In this document: piece by piece, positions 22,190-33,061 of the stretch
Layout of the letters: each line of letters begins with the position of its first letter
Numbering within the stretch: the stretch's first letter is position 1
DNA from: Hippasteria phrygiana
Taxonomy: Eukaryota; Echinodermata; Asteroidea; Valvatida; Goniasteridae
Length of the DNA: 64,000 nucleotides
Reading direction: 5' to 3'
NCBI GenBank assembly: GCA_037893225.1
Contig: JAZGUH010000412.1
Coordinates: 186,001-250,000 of the forward strand
The notes under the pieces: generated by a model
Databases searched by the model: none
The model's input: only the letters and a program-made list of their open reading frames with translations
What the model was told of the DNA's origin: nothing
Translations under genes and position numbers: made by a program

Positions 22190-23650
22190 TATTACCAGTT
22201 TCTTGGAAAATGAACATATCTAGCTTGAATCCACATAAGACCCCATTACCTGATGAATAACAACATGGTTTCTGTATGATTTGGGACTGCTATATCTCTG
22301 TTGCACCCAGCATGTCCTTTGAGACAAGTTGTTCAGGCAGCCTTGCTCTTCTACTTGCAGTGAATAAGATGAATGCTACTAGTTTGTAGGATTTGTCATT
22401 CCTTAGAGCAAACTGCTTGAGATGTGTATTAGAGTGAAAGCTGCTCTACTCTAACTTTGTACATGTACAATACCATTTTGACCTTTTGACTTCAGCTCCC
22501 ACAGACTTCCAAGTAAACATCCACACAACCGAGTTTATGGTGTATAACGAGAACTTCTCATTGTCCGGACTGCTTCTTTTGTTTAGTTTGCACATTAACT
22601 TTTTTGCAACGTTTTCCCACTGAGGACAGCATGACAATCGGACCTTTTTGTCCTGTAGTCATTCCTTCATTCCCTAATTTGGTACACATCATAAAACATG
22701 CACTACATTGTATAGTCCAGTAAGAATTGACATGAAAAATGCACAACCCTGACATTTTAGTTAACAACCGAATTTCTACTCAGAAACCTTTATATGGTTG
22801 CCCTGAACACACACACACACACACACATATTCAACGAATTTTATACTTTTGGAAATTTTAAGCTCTTAAAAATGCTGATTTCTACATGCGAATGTGCTAT
22901 TACCCAATTACTGATGCCCAAATTGGAACAATGATTAGCTAATACAGGCTCATCGTAAGTTGGTCAGAATCCAATATGAGCAGTAAAGCATGTCAGGTAA
23001 AACTGTTGTAGCCAAGTTGTTTTAACAAGTTTTAACAATAAAAGACTTATTTCTTTCTCTCAAAGTTATAATGGAGATGACGGTAGGATGGGGAGCACCA
23101 GTGGTGGGGGGGGGGGGGGGGGGGGGGTGGGGGTGTTGGTATGTCACATGTCACAATGCCCCCCCGTACCCATTACACCACTCTAAAATGGTATTAGGAT
23201 AAGTAATTAAAATATTGTTTTCAATATCTATTAGGGCTATCTCTTCCCGAAAATCTTGAATTTTGAGGGCAGAAGCCGTTTGGTACTTTGATGATGATGA
23301 CAGTGATTATGAAATGACGATGATGACGTCCTTAAAATACTCTTTTCTTATGATAATTTTGGTCATAATCTTCATTAAGTTTTCGCATTTGCCATTATTT
23401 TTGTATTAATTTAAGTTGAACATTTGCAAGGACCCTTTCCCAATCTTTCAAAGGGTATGATTTAGCTTAGGTGTCAGAAATACATGCCTGTCAATAGAAA
23501 TTGTGCATCCGTTTTGTTTTTCAATTAACATATTTTCCCCAAGGTTGATTCTGGTTGAATTTTTATGGGAGGTAGCTAAAGTCCTAATAAATACGTTGCC
23601 ACTAAAATTTGCCTGTTAAAGTAAAAAGCCAGGGTCCTCATCAATTCTTA
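22190..23650. other. No gene identified; (AC)n and poly-G tracts
   Basis: AT-rich DNA without a credible coding frame. It contains an (AC)n run at about 22808-22827, a poly-G tract at about 23106-23127 and a 'gatgatga' stretch near 23290-23330. Confidence 0.35.
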
Positions 23651-24252
23651 CTGGACTACTAGCTAGGCTATATAGGATGCCGGTTGCAGTATACCAAGGA
23701 TATCTCGCATATAGGACTATTAAAATGAGTTTGATTTGTATTTTTATTAGTAATAGCAATGTACGAATGTGACTGAGCCAACATTGTGAATAAAATGGAC
23801 AGAGAAATTATAAATGTTCCAATGAATGTATGTACATTTGTTGTGTAAATCATAGAGGGCAATTAATGGTTCTAAAGCAAACACAATTGTTTTAATCCCC
23901 TACTAACCCTGCCACCCCTGGTTTTGTAAAAGGGATTACTTTTCCTCCTCACTGCAGTATATACTAAAAGATGTTGGCTCACTTAACAACAAACCGGATC
24001 TAGCACTGTAATTAATCTGATAAAATTTGTGTGTAGTGGATGAATAAAAAATAAAAAGGAAGAAAAGAAATGGAGCCCCTGTTTTTTTTGTTTTTTTTGT
24101 ACTTCTATTCAGATCCCAACCCAACCCAACCCAATAAAAACAATTATCTCCATCCACTCCACCGTTGGACCTTACCGGAACGGCACAGAGGTTCTCGGTC
24201 TCTTTTTCCCCTTAAATTAAAAATATCCCAAATATATCGCCGTAAAGAAAAA

Positions 24253-24325
24253 TGGGTACAGGTGGATTCGAACTGGGGACCTATTAATCCATAGCCCATC
24301 CCTTTATCCTCTAGAATAGCCTGTA
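24253..24325 (-). repeat. tRNA-like relic (SINE head)
   Basis: On the minus strand the segment reads like a tRNA 3' half: 'gggctatggattaatag' followed by B-box 'GTTCGAATCC' and 'accc'. An A-box-like 'tagaggataaaggga' lies upstream. The 5' acceptor strand is not convincing, so I call it a tRNA-derived repeat and not a tRNA gene. Downstream on the minus strand is A/T-rich sequence ending in a 'gggtt' pentamer repeat. Confidence 0.45.
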
Positions 24326-24389
24326 GTAGCTCGACAACAGCCGTTCTTAACCCCCTTACGTATGGATGACGGAATTTGGCGCAAAAAAA

Positions 24390-24522
24390 GTGCCACCAGG
24401 CCGGATGACGCAATTGGCTGCTGTTTGTGCAGTTTCAATCCATTGTTGGATTAAACAGTGCCACCAGGCCGGATGACCCATTGGCCGTTGTTTGTGCAGT
24501 TTCAATCCATTGTTGGATTATT
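24390..24522. repeat. Two tandem 68-bp units
   Basis: The unit 'gtgccaccaggccggatgac...' occurs twice in direct orientation, starting at 24390 and 24458, with a few differences in the middle. Confidence 0.8.
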
Positions 24523-24782
24523 GTGTATGGGTTACGCTTGACTGCACAAATTAACACATTGTAGCGGTTCACTTGGCTGCCAGAGCCGCCGCGGCACCCC
24601 GACGTCTCCTGTAAAATACCGTACTCAAGGGGTTAATTAAAATGATTGAATGTAACTAGTTGACTAAATAATAACTCATCAAAACTACTGAATTATTTAC
24701 GATTATATGCGCGAACGGATATACCAAGCACGATATGGGGCAGAGGGGTACACCCCACCCCCCACCCCCTGCCTATATACCC

Positions 24783-24880
24783 TCTCCAGACTATTGTTAC
24801 CTAACACATCCCCCCTAGAGATCTGAAAAGAATTCCTCATTCCGGGAACACGTACAATGACCAACACAAAAGAGAGGAGT
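24783..24880. repeat. Inverted copy of the interior of the 1749 hAT element
   Basis: 'ctattgttacctaacacatc' and 'attccgggaacac' here are the reverse complement of sequence at about 2530-2632. An unlabelled repeat common to both loci is implied. Confidence 0.55.
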
Positions 24881-25039
24881 TCCCTCTACCCGATATCGTG
24901 CATCATATGCGAACGGAACATGTTGCCTGACGATGCCGCCATGATCAACATGCTGACCCACATCGATTCCTTGGATCTTGAGCAACTATAGTGTCTCACC
25001 TATAGCCCAATTTAAAGGACATTTACAAACATAAAAAAC

Positions 25040-25195
25040 ATGCAATACCTTATACTTGACTCGGTAAAAAATAATAGTCTCAAGCTTCCTGTGAAATCAT
25101 GGCACATGCATGTTGTGTGCTGTCATTTTCGAAAAAAAGTGGAAGTTTTGTATTAGTTTCCAGCCATGGTTGGCCGACCATTATTGGAAATAGTC
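25040..25195. mobile_element. Diverged piggyBac-derived fragment
   Basis: The run 'aatagtctcaagcttcctgtgaaatc' and the following 'ggttggccgaccat' match the intron region of the two piggyBac copies (about 34670-34785 and 41525-41645) with many substitutions. This suggests a much older relative of the same element. Confidence 0.5.
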
Positions 25196-25337
25196 TAGTT
25201 CCCCAACCTAATAATTCCCTGACGTCTATAAATCGCTGTTTTGTCTGAAGTAGGTTAAGGGAACCAGACTATATACACAAGAACAGCATTTTCCTGTTTG
25301 CCCAGCATACTGCAGCAGTATTTGACATAAATACTAG

Positions 25338-25930
25338 GGGGGGGGGGGGGGGGGGGGGGCGCACGTTCCTCCCACAAATTTCCAGTCCTTCCCCAACCAA
25401 AACGGGTTATAGGGCTAACTGGTCGGGACATCAATGCAAACGAATGTTTACGACCATAGAAAGCTAGTTCCCCCATTCCCCACCCAGCCCCAGAGTTGTA
25501 TTCGAGTCCCTGCAAGTCATTTCACAAGTCCTTTCGCAAGCCCAGTCAGATCAGAATTGAAGTCCATTTATAAAACCGGTCACAAGTAACTGGATGAACA
25601 ATGACAAAGGAATGCCTCAGTTGTTAAAGCTTATTTGAATAGCTTGTGATTGGAATTAGGACTGGAGGGCTTGTGATGGACTTGCAGGGACTTGCAGAGC
25701 AAAGTTGTTTTTCAGCCCAATATGAGCAAATTTTTCTTTAACGAAAACCACAAAAGTATGCAGCTTCAAACGGTGCCCGATCGAGATGCATTAGATTGCA
25801 GGAAAAATTTTCGGGGCATACCCCCGGACCCCCCTATCCTGGGAACGTTCGGTGGGTGAATGGTACAACACCCCCCCCCCCCCCCCCCCCCCCCCCCTTA
25901 GCTAAATGAAAAGCTAGATCCGCCCCTGAT
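25338..25930. repeat. Poly-G and poly-C tracts with a hAT-type end
   Basis: A G run lies at about 25337-25359 and a C run at about 25870-25897. The sequence then reads 'aaaagctagatccgcccctg', the inward form of a CAGGGGCGGATCTAG terminal repeat. The opposite end was not found. The stretch between the tracts contains 'ggggcatacccccggaccc', common in such elements. Confidence 0.4.
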
Positions 25931-26094
25931 GACTATACTTCCTTTCTCTCCCTATAGCTTCCTTTTATACCTTCACCTCTGTACACCTTGTGACTCCGCG
26001 AAGCGGAGTGATATTCCTACGATAGAGACTGGGATTGCGAAATATATCTCTTCTAGGAAGAAGTGTGTCCTGAAAAGAACCGGAGTGAGTGTGT

Positions 26095-26138
26095 AACTCG
26101 ACGTTTCGGACAGTGTGCTCTGTCCGTCCTCAGGAGTC
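26095..26138 (-). ncRNA. Hammerhead ribozyme motif, Penelope-element type
   Basis: Read on the minus strand, all core elements occur in the right order. Stem I 5' strand is GACTC (26138-26134). The catalytic box is CTGAGGA (26133-26127). Stem II is GGACAG paired with CTGTCC (26125-26120 and 26113-26108) with loop AGCACA. GAAA (26107-26104) follows, then C and the GTC cleavage triplet (26102-26100), and the stem I 3' strand GAGTT (26099-26095), which pairs with GACTC (one G-T wobble). Stem III is reduced to about two base pairs with no loop. That is the known form in Penelope-like retroelements, where cleavage is thought to need a dimer. No reverse transcriptase is visible nearby, so this is probably a fragment of the element's terminal repeat. 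Confidence 0.8.
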
Positions 26139-26393
26139 TGATATTTGTTAAGAATTTGTAGAGTAGTTCAGTTATTTAAAGTTTGTAAATGCAAAGTAGG
26201 GTTAAGTAAAGGCCAATAGCCAGCGTTCTTCTTACGCCCGTCGCTTTTGTCGCAGCGAACTTTGGTTCTGTCCTCAAGAATTCGTTCTGATTCTTAGTTC
26301 CATTGGCAGCCAGTGGATTGGAAACTGGAATTCTTGACAGACTTTAAAAGGGGTTGAAAATTGGCCCTTCTGGGAATTCTGAGCTTCAGTTTG

Positions 26394-27986
26394 CAGTGTT
26401 GTAGTACTCGTACTCGGTACTCGTACTCGAGTACTACTCGAGTACCGCTTTTAGAGTACTCGTATACTCGTACTTGTACTCGAATGTCAAAGTACTCGTA
26501 CTCCAGCTGACGGTACTCGTACTCGGGCAGCAAAGTACTTAAACTCGACGTGTCGAAATTGTACTCGATCATCAAGGTACTCGTACTCGAATAGCAATAC
26601 TCGATAAAAAAAAAACGTATGGCTTGACTTACCACGGCCTCACTGAATATTTTATTGCGGAGAAATCGACTTCCTCTGCGCACCGTCCGGACAAATTCGC
26701 TTGTACCCCCCGCCCTGCAAAGAGGGCGCTGGGCATGGGAAGGGCTGATGTCGCTTCACAGAATCTTGTGAAGGAGGTACGGATGGCATTATGGGTAACT
26801 TATCATGACCTTCGCATGCAGCTAGCGCGCGCTACATGATAAACAGCTGTAGCAATCGAGTTTGTGTACTGCATGCTACGTCACAGGTCATGCAATTCTG
26901 ATCAGCCCTTGCCATCGTCCTGTTTGCAAGGCGGGGGCCACGAGCGAACCGGACAAATATCTAGCCGTGAACCCGCAATTGGGCCGATCATATTATGTGA
27001 AACGCCGAGGTGTTCTCAAAATGGTCGTTCGATGGTTTCGTGCGAAGTTTCGGGGCGAACTCCGCAGGAGGTGGTCTTCAGATCTTGCCTCGTTTTCCAT
27101 AGAATTATTATCTTGCAATTTCCGCAAATTGTACCTCACGGTACCCTCCAAAATCCCAAGCCTCCAGGCAATATCGCGGTTGGAATTCCCTCTCCCCATG
27201 CCGATGCCAGGCTTGGATCATCCCTTTTTGGTGATAGTTGATCTCACTTTTAAGTGGCATTGGCGCTTTCTGATACAGGTATTTAAATTCAAATTACCCA
27301 CCCTTATAAGGCCAGGGATTCTAGTTTCAATATTTATGAATGGTCATGGCGATTGACCTGTTAAATATTCATAACACGGCCCGAAACACAGCGCGCCTTT
27401 CCCCCTATTGGCTTAAATACCAACTTAATGCTTCATGACCATGAATACATAATGAGGCAATTCAAGATGGCGGTTTAACGTTGACCGTCACGCAGTCAGT
27501 GATGTCACGTCGGGAAGTGGCATTTTTTCCACGAAGGAGCTGAGCAGTGTTTTTGTGTTGGAAACTTGCATATTACTGACTAAAATAATGACAAAAAAAG
27601 ACACGTACAGGTTTGGAAAATGTATTTAACATCCACGTTTTCAAAGATCGTAGATTCTTTGTAAATAAAACTTGAAGGTAGATAGCTTGCATAAATACAA
27701 GTTTCTATTTTTGAAATTTGAGTTCCGTATAAACGTTTGGGAACATTTCTAAACGTATTTGCATATTTTTTCGTTTAAACGTTTAAACGTCCCATCCTTA
27801 CTTCAAGCACAATGTATTCGGACTCGTACTCGTACTCGGAAATACAAGTACTCGGACTCGTACGATCGTACTCGGAAATACAAGTACTCGGACTCGGAGA
27901 CCTGTACTTGTACTCGGTTGGCAAAGTACTCGGCCTTGAATGGTACTCGGCGGTACTCGGAAAAAAAGTACTCGACTACAACACTG
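26394..27986. mobile_element. hAT element with (ACTCGT/ACTCGG)n ends
   Basis: It begins CAGTGTTGTAGTACTCG and ends CGACTACAACACTG, an inverted pair. The flanks are a perfect 8-bp duplication TCAGTTTG (26386-26393 and 27987-27994). Both subterminal regions (26400-26605 and 27812-27980) are built from 'gtactcgtactcgg' repeats. No hAT transposase is visible in the 1593 bp. A minus-strand frame at 26993-27199 has a helix-turn-helix-like segment. The element interrupts a minus-strand frame in the flanking DNA. Confidence 0.87.
26993..27199 (-). other. Small ORF with helix-turn-helix-like segment
   Basis: The frame reads 'GRGNSNRDIAWRLGILEGTV' followed by 'RYNLRKLQ', which fits the helix-turn-helix pattern (small residue, IA, LG, TV, L) seen in several transposase N-termini such as IS481/IS21-like and Tc1-like families. 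The frame then becomes unremarkable, and other frames are closed. It may be a relic of a foreign transposase captured in the hAT element, or chance. Confidence 0.3.
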
Positions 27987-28293
27987 TCAGTTTGCCGGGG
28001 TGGGGGCGATCTCCCAGATTGCCGAGTGCTGCCACTTGCCTGTTTCTTGGCCGTGTCTTGGCGGTGTCTTGGCGGTGTCTTACCCGTGCGTTGCCGGCTT
28101 TCGATGAGACGGACCGATTTCATCTAGCTGCCTAACTGATCGCCGTCTTCGCCCTTCGCCAGTTGGGCCAGCATCTCGATGCCACCCCCGGCAAACTCAA
28201 GACCAGGATTCCGCCTAAATTGGAGGTACCTCTATCCCCCATTTAATTTGAATGGCCAATTCCATATGATTGTGTGTTTTTTGTGACACTTGC

Positions 28294-28497
28294 TGTTACA
28301 TGAGTTTCCATTTGCTTCATTATACTATGTTTTATACGTGTGTGGTTTTGTGAATTATGAAATAATAATTAAAATAATCCTAATTTCGTTCTCGCTAAAA
28401 CTCCTTGATTCCGATCCTTATTCATTTTAGTGTTCCTTTCCCATACTTTTGGTTTTGTCTGTTATGTTGTCTGCTTGAATGACCTGACTTCGTAACA
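28294..28497 (+). mobile_element. Putative 5' LTR of a retrotransposon
   Basis: The segment begins TGTTAC and ends GTAACA, the short inverted TG...CA ends of an LTR. It is directly followed by 'gataaattgggggttggtcc' (28498-28517), which is placed and composed like a primer-binding site, and then by a gag-like reading relic. No second LTR was found in the window, so the LTR call rests on ends and order alone. Confidence 0.5.
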
Positions 28498-28641
28498 GAT
28501 AAATTGGGGGTTGGTCCGGGAAATGAACACTCCAAGCCCACTTTCATTGTTTATCGTTTTGGTGATTTGATTATTGCATGAAACGGCTCAAAGAGTAATA
28601 ACGGATTGAATCCGTAATAACGGATTCGAATATTTTTTTGC

Positions 28642-28975
28642 TTGGCGCTAATGGGCTTTCGTAAAAAGGACCTTGGCGAAAAGGAAATTAAACACGAAAT
28701 TGTACTCAAAGAAATGGAAATGCAGAAAATGGCAATTCAGTTTGAAACTCCGAAACCCAATGTTCATTCAGGCTTCGACTTTGCAAAGAACATAAGGCTT
28801 GTTCCAAAATTTGATGCTAAGGAAGTTACCACGTGTAGTAGGCATATTTCACTTCGTTTGAAGATTTGGCTAAGAAATTGGAGTGGCCTAAGAAGTATTG
28901 GACGACTTTACTTCATAGTGTTTTTTAAGGTAAAGCAAAAGAAGTCTACACGGCTCTCTCAATTTAATTTCGTGC
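28642..28975 (+). pseudogene. SCAN/gag-like retrotransposon coding relic
   Basis: From 28642 the frame gives a charged helix, then 'FDFAKNIRLVPKFDAKEV'. After a frameshift near 28835 the next frame gives 'YFTSFEDLAKKLEWPKKYW', 'TTLLHSVF', a stop, and 'GKAKEVYTALSI'. This is the pattern of the SCAN-like capsid region found in gag of metazoan Gypsy-type LTR elements. With a frameshift and at least two stops it is dead. It sits about 145 bp downstream of the proposed primer-binding site, as gag should. Confidence 0.6.
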
Positions 28976-29138
28976 TAATTCACCCAGTTCAACTGAACGA
29001 AATTACATTATGGAGTGGAACCTTCGGTGCTCCACCCCTTTGAAAAACTGAACATGTCAAAAGGGGGCGCTCGCTATGTCAAAACATTAACGCGCGCTGC
29101 TCTTCCAATGTCTGGTTTATGCTGGAGCGAAGTTCAGC

Positions 29139-29295
29139 ATGGCAGCCTCCGATTTGCCTGGGAAATTGAGCGAACTAAAACGGGTTGATTTCGGCAGTAG
29201 AGTGGCCTGCATGTTGCAGATAAGGCTCAGGATCTCATAGTGGACCTGGGCCACCTATGCCTTCGTCGGATATCTGAGAATGAATTGGGTGAGTT
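29139..29295 (+). other. Possible broken first exon, unidentified
   Basis: An ATG at 29139 starts 'MAASDLPGKLSELKRVDFGS'. A shift of one frame continues with 'KAQDLIVDLGHLCLRRISEN' and reaches a consensus donor GG/GTGAGT near 29288. I do not recognise the protein, and the frameshift makes an active gene doubtful. Confidence 0.25.
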
Positions 29296-30457
29296 GTGTC
29301 GGGAGCACGATGGGCAGTACTTAGCCTAGCCCCTATAGGCCTATGCCCCGCCCGCCGCACGAGTAGACTCTCGCTCTGGGCCATAGGCCTACTCACGTAT
29401 ATGTTTCCTCCGCCAACTTAGTTTTGCTCATTGTGCAGATCTACAGTTTACCCTTTGTGCTGTACAAGTGACGTCAGATCAGTTTTTTTTAAGCAATGAG
29501 GTGCTTATTTGCGTTTGAATAGGCATAATGGTGTTGCGTAATTGAATTGCATATTATTAATATTAGCCTTTTACAAGCAGTGATATTCGTTGATTTCCTC
29601 TGTTGCTGTCATACTTTTCATGAGACTTTTTGGAAGCGAGGTTTTTACAAGAATGCGAATCCCATGGAAGTGAAGCTAACGACCAACTTGAAACCTTCCT
29701 GGTGATTATTAGTGTGCACATATCTTTTTTGGTCAGATTCACGAGTTCAAACCCGGTGTAGGTTGTGCTTCGATTCTAGCAGCAATGATTAACTGAACTA
29801 GCAATCCCGGTGATTTTCGAATAGTGCATAATTCAATAGCTTTTAATCATATCGATACCAATCACTATAGAAATATGCCAAGAATCGATACTATCTAGTA
29901 TCTCACCTCCGACTTTACCTGACAATGTTACAAAGAAATCAATAAATATGATTTTTTTTTTACTTTGCACGCCTGATTTTATGATGTGTGTCTTGGGAAA
30001 CTTCTTGTGCACATATATTTCTCGGGTACATCTGACAGAAAACCCCGGAAGAGATAATTTGAATGGTTCGTATATTGTCATAGCGTTTGTACAGTATTTT
30101 GGCAACACGTCTAGTAGCAGCCCGATCTAAGGCCCGTATTCTAGAACGTTCCTTTGGCGTTAAGGGAGACTTTAAGTCAACCTTTAGCTAAATTTTATTT
30201 CAAGAACCAACCTTTATCTCGGGTCAAAGGACGCCTTTAGGTACCTTCCTTTAGCAAATGTTGGGTCGTTTCAAGAACCTTCCTTCATTACAGGAAATGC
30301 TTTATTTTGCCTTAAGGAGGCCTTTAAACGTAAGGTTGGTCTGGAGTATCTTTTAGTCTTCCTTTAGCAGCCAATGTGCAAGGATCTCTTCTGATACCTC
30401 AGCGATGGGTGATCACGTCAACCGACTAGCGCGTTTCTATGACGTCATTATAGGGGT

Positions 30458-31449
30458 ATGCCACGTATCAGGACACGTCTTCCTCAGTTTCAAGAGGATG
30501 ATTTCAGTGATGACGCCTTTTTTAAACGCTTTCGGTTCACCAAGGATGGATTTAACCACCTGGTGAACTTCATCGGTGACGACATACCAGAACCTGAGAA
30601 CAATCGTGGACGCCCCCTGTCACCAAGGACCCAACTGCTGGTTGCACTCCGTTACTATGCGACGCGGGTTCGTTTCAGATTGTTCACGGAGATTTGCAAG
30701 GAGTGTCCCAGCCATCGGCTTCAAGAATCGTCAGAAGTGTTTCAGCAGTGATAGCAAGAAAACGGGCCGAAGTAATTAGTTTTCCAATTGGACAGGACGC
30801 TGTTGCAAACAAAAGGAAATTCTATGAAATGTATGGTTTTCCAGATGTGCTAGGTTGCGTCGATGGCGTTCATGTGCCAATCCAAGCCCCAAAGCTTAGA
30901 CGAACGTGAAATTTATAGATGTCGCAAGGGTTTCATGTCACTGAACGTTCAAGGTATAGCAGATGCAGATCTGAAATTCATAAACATTGTTAATCGATGG
31001 CCGGGCTCAACTCATGATTCACGTATTTTCGACAACAGCCGGATTTGTTTCCAGTTCGAACAACGCCAATTCGATGGCCTTCTTCTTGGAGATAAAGGCT
31101 ACGCGTGCCGCCCATTTTTAATGACACCATTTCGGAACCCAGATGGCCCTGCACAAAACCGATACAACAGATCACACAAGAGAACACGATCCGCGCTGTT
31201 GAACGAATGTTCGGAATATGGAAACAAAAATGTCCATGTCTGAAACAGGGTATAAGGGTGAAGCTCGATACAGCAATGTCTGTGATCATTGCGGTTGCAG
31301 TATTACACAACATTGCCATTGATCTAAATAAGGAGCCAGATTTTGGTGAAGAGGCTGAGGATGAAAACGATATACCTGCAGTCCACAGGGATGATGATGT
31401 TATGGGTGCTGCTGTCAGACAAACAATAGTTGAACGATATTTTCACTAA
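30458..31449 (+). pseudogene. Harbinger DDE transposase (HARBI1-like), three frameshifts
   Basis: The N-terminus 'MPRIRTRLPQFQEDDFSDDA' leads into a helical region with 'GRPLSPRTQLLVALRYYA', then 'VSQPSASRIV'. The DDE_Tnp_4 catalytic blocks follow: 'LGCVDGVHVPI' (first Asp), 'LLGDKGYACRPFLMTP' (second Asp) and 'RAVERMFGIWKQKCPCL' (Glu). The end is 'RQTIVERYFH' and TAA at 31447-31449. Single-base-type frameshifts lie near 30665, 30896 and 31190. Otherwise the length (~330 residues) and all three catalytic residues fit the family. In active elements this enzyme needs the Myb-like partner encoded on the other strand. Confidence 0.88.
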
Positions 31450-31769
31450 GCACAATTTATTGTCAATTTCTGGTGGATTGTACATGAACTATCTATCATG
31501 ATATCACCTGACTCTACTCGGATCCCTAGCCTATACTAGTATGGTTAATGATGCTCACAAAAGCTAATCCATGGTCAGACATCAACAACATGTATGTATA
31601 CCGTGATGTACATCAGGAGAGATTTCGATTTCCAGATGGCAGCACCTGTTTCAAAATAATAAATACTGATACCTCATCAGATTGTGCTGCCATCAGGAAA
31701 GTCGAAATCTCTCTTGATGTATACATTACACTATTCCAAATTAACAATATTCAGAATGTGATCTGTTGT

Positions 31770-33061
31770 TCATGTACAAATTAAAGGATTATGCATCAAA
31801 ACTAACACGTTCATATATTCCAACTGTGTATAAACTTTATATTGTTGGTAGTCATCAACAGCATTGTTGTCTGTGGCGCCTGGTTCTCTGACTGCTTGGA
31901 AACCTCGACTATTCAAGTTGGTCAAAAAGGACTGTTGCAACTTCAACACTTCCATCCGTTGTTCGTGTTCCTTTTTTTCAAATTTAATTTTGTTCTGCAG
32001 ATACTGCATCTGGAGCTCATGCTCTTCCCTCTGCATTGACAAAGCTGAATCCATTGCGTTCGCACGGTTGCCTACAACGGATGGAGATTTACTACGAGGC
32101 TTCCCTTTCACACTTCGAGTACTAGGGGCTTCGGCCGTTGATGTCGATGGTTCGAATTCTTCAATTACTTGGGTTTCCTCAGATTCAGATGAATCTGAGG
32201 AGTCAGGCTTTCCGGCGCTAGCAGATGACTTCTCTTTCCTAAAAAAATATACATACACCGTTTCAAGATATATATTGCCATGTTCAATACATTTTGAGAA
32301 GGGCCCTAATTTAATGCTCTTGAATTCAATATTATGCAGTTATCATGTGCAGAATGGAAGTGGTACTCAGAGCAATGTATTTTACAGACCTGTTAATTCC
32401 GAATGTAATGAAGAAACATGGGAGCATGAGTCAAAAGAATGGAAAATTAATATGAAAGTAATTAGTGCCACCTTTTCGTGATGAGTGTCAACGGTGTGCA
32501 GACCTGTTCCACCACAATGTGGCCGATTTATTTCAATAAGTGATGCTGTAGTATTAAAGTTGGCTGAAATGAACTGACCCTACAGTTCATCATTATTATG
32601 AATAAACACAAATACCTTGCTGTAGATGATACCCTGCATCATCGTCGAAGTCGTTATCCAGTGGGTGGAGTACTTCGGTACAGTACGATGCTACCATTTG
32701 GGATAAGTCATCAGCGACAGATTCTTTCTCCCTTGATCGATCCACCTCCTGTCAGTTGGCGGCATTTTTATTCCTGTGCAACATCTCTTTTTGCTTTCAC
32801 TTTCAAATTATCGACAACTTTCTTGAGCTGCGGAGCATCGGAAGGCTTGATACCGGGCTGCGCATTGAACTTTTTCGTGATTCTGTCCCAGGCTTCATTT
32901 TTTGCAGTCAGAACCTTGTTGGTATTTCCCCGCATATCGATTATATGCTTTTCCTTATTGACCAGTTGCATTAGTAGCTGCTTTTCAATGTCACTGAACC
33001 GTCTACGAGGTTTTGGGGTTTTACCGTCATCAGAACCGTTAGTTTTTCCAGTTTTCGGCAT
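31770..33061 (-). pseudogene. Harbinger Myb/SANT-like DNA-binding protein
   Basis: The first exon starts at ATG 33061 with 'MPKTGKTNGSDDGKTPKPRR' and the trihelix/Myb_DNA-bind_5-like region ('RRFSDIEKQLLMQLVNKEKH', 'AWDRITKKFNAQ'). It is shifted near 32765, carries a stop, and continues to a donor (CAAG/GTATTT) at 32616. After an intron, an acceptor at 32240-32241 starts a second exon (32239 to 31770). That exon has a Ser/Glu-rich stretch and a coiled coil ('EEHELQMQYLQNKIKFEKKE') and ends in a stop. In Harbinger elements this partner helps nuclear import and end recognition by the transposase. The frame lesion suggests it is inactive. Confidence 0.75.

Noticed and set aside
24253..24325. Functional tRNA gene on the minus strand
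   Set aside because: There is a B-box-like half only; the acceptor stem does not pair.
26862..27356. 164-codon plus-strand frame
   Set aside because: It lies inside the second hAT element and overlaps another open frame; no domain or codon pattern supports it.
31864..32481. 205-codon plus-strand frame
   Set aside because: It is antisense to the coiled-coil exon of the Harbinger Myb-like gene.
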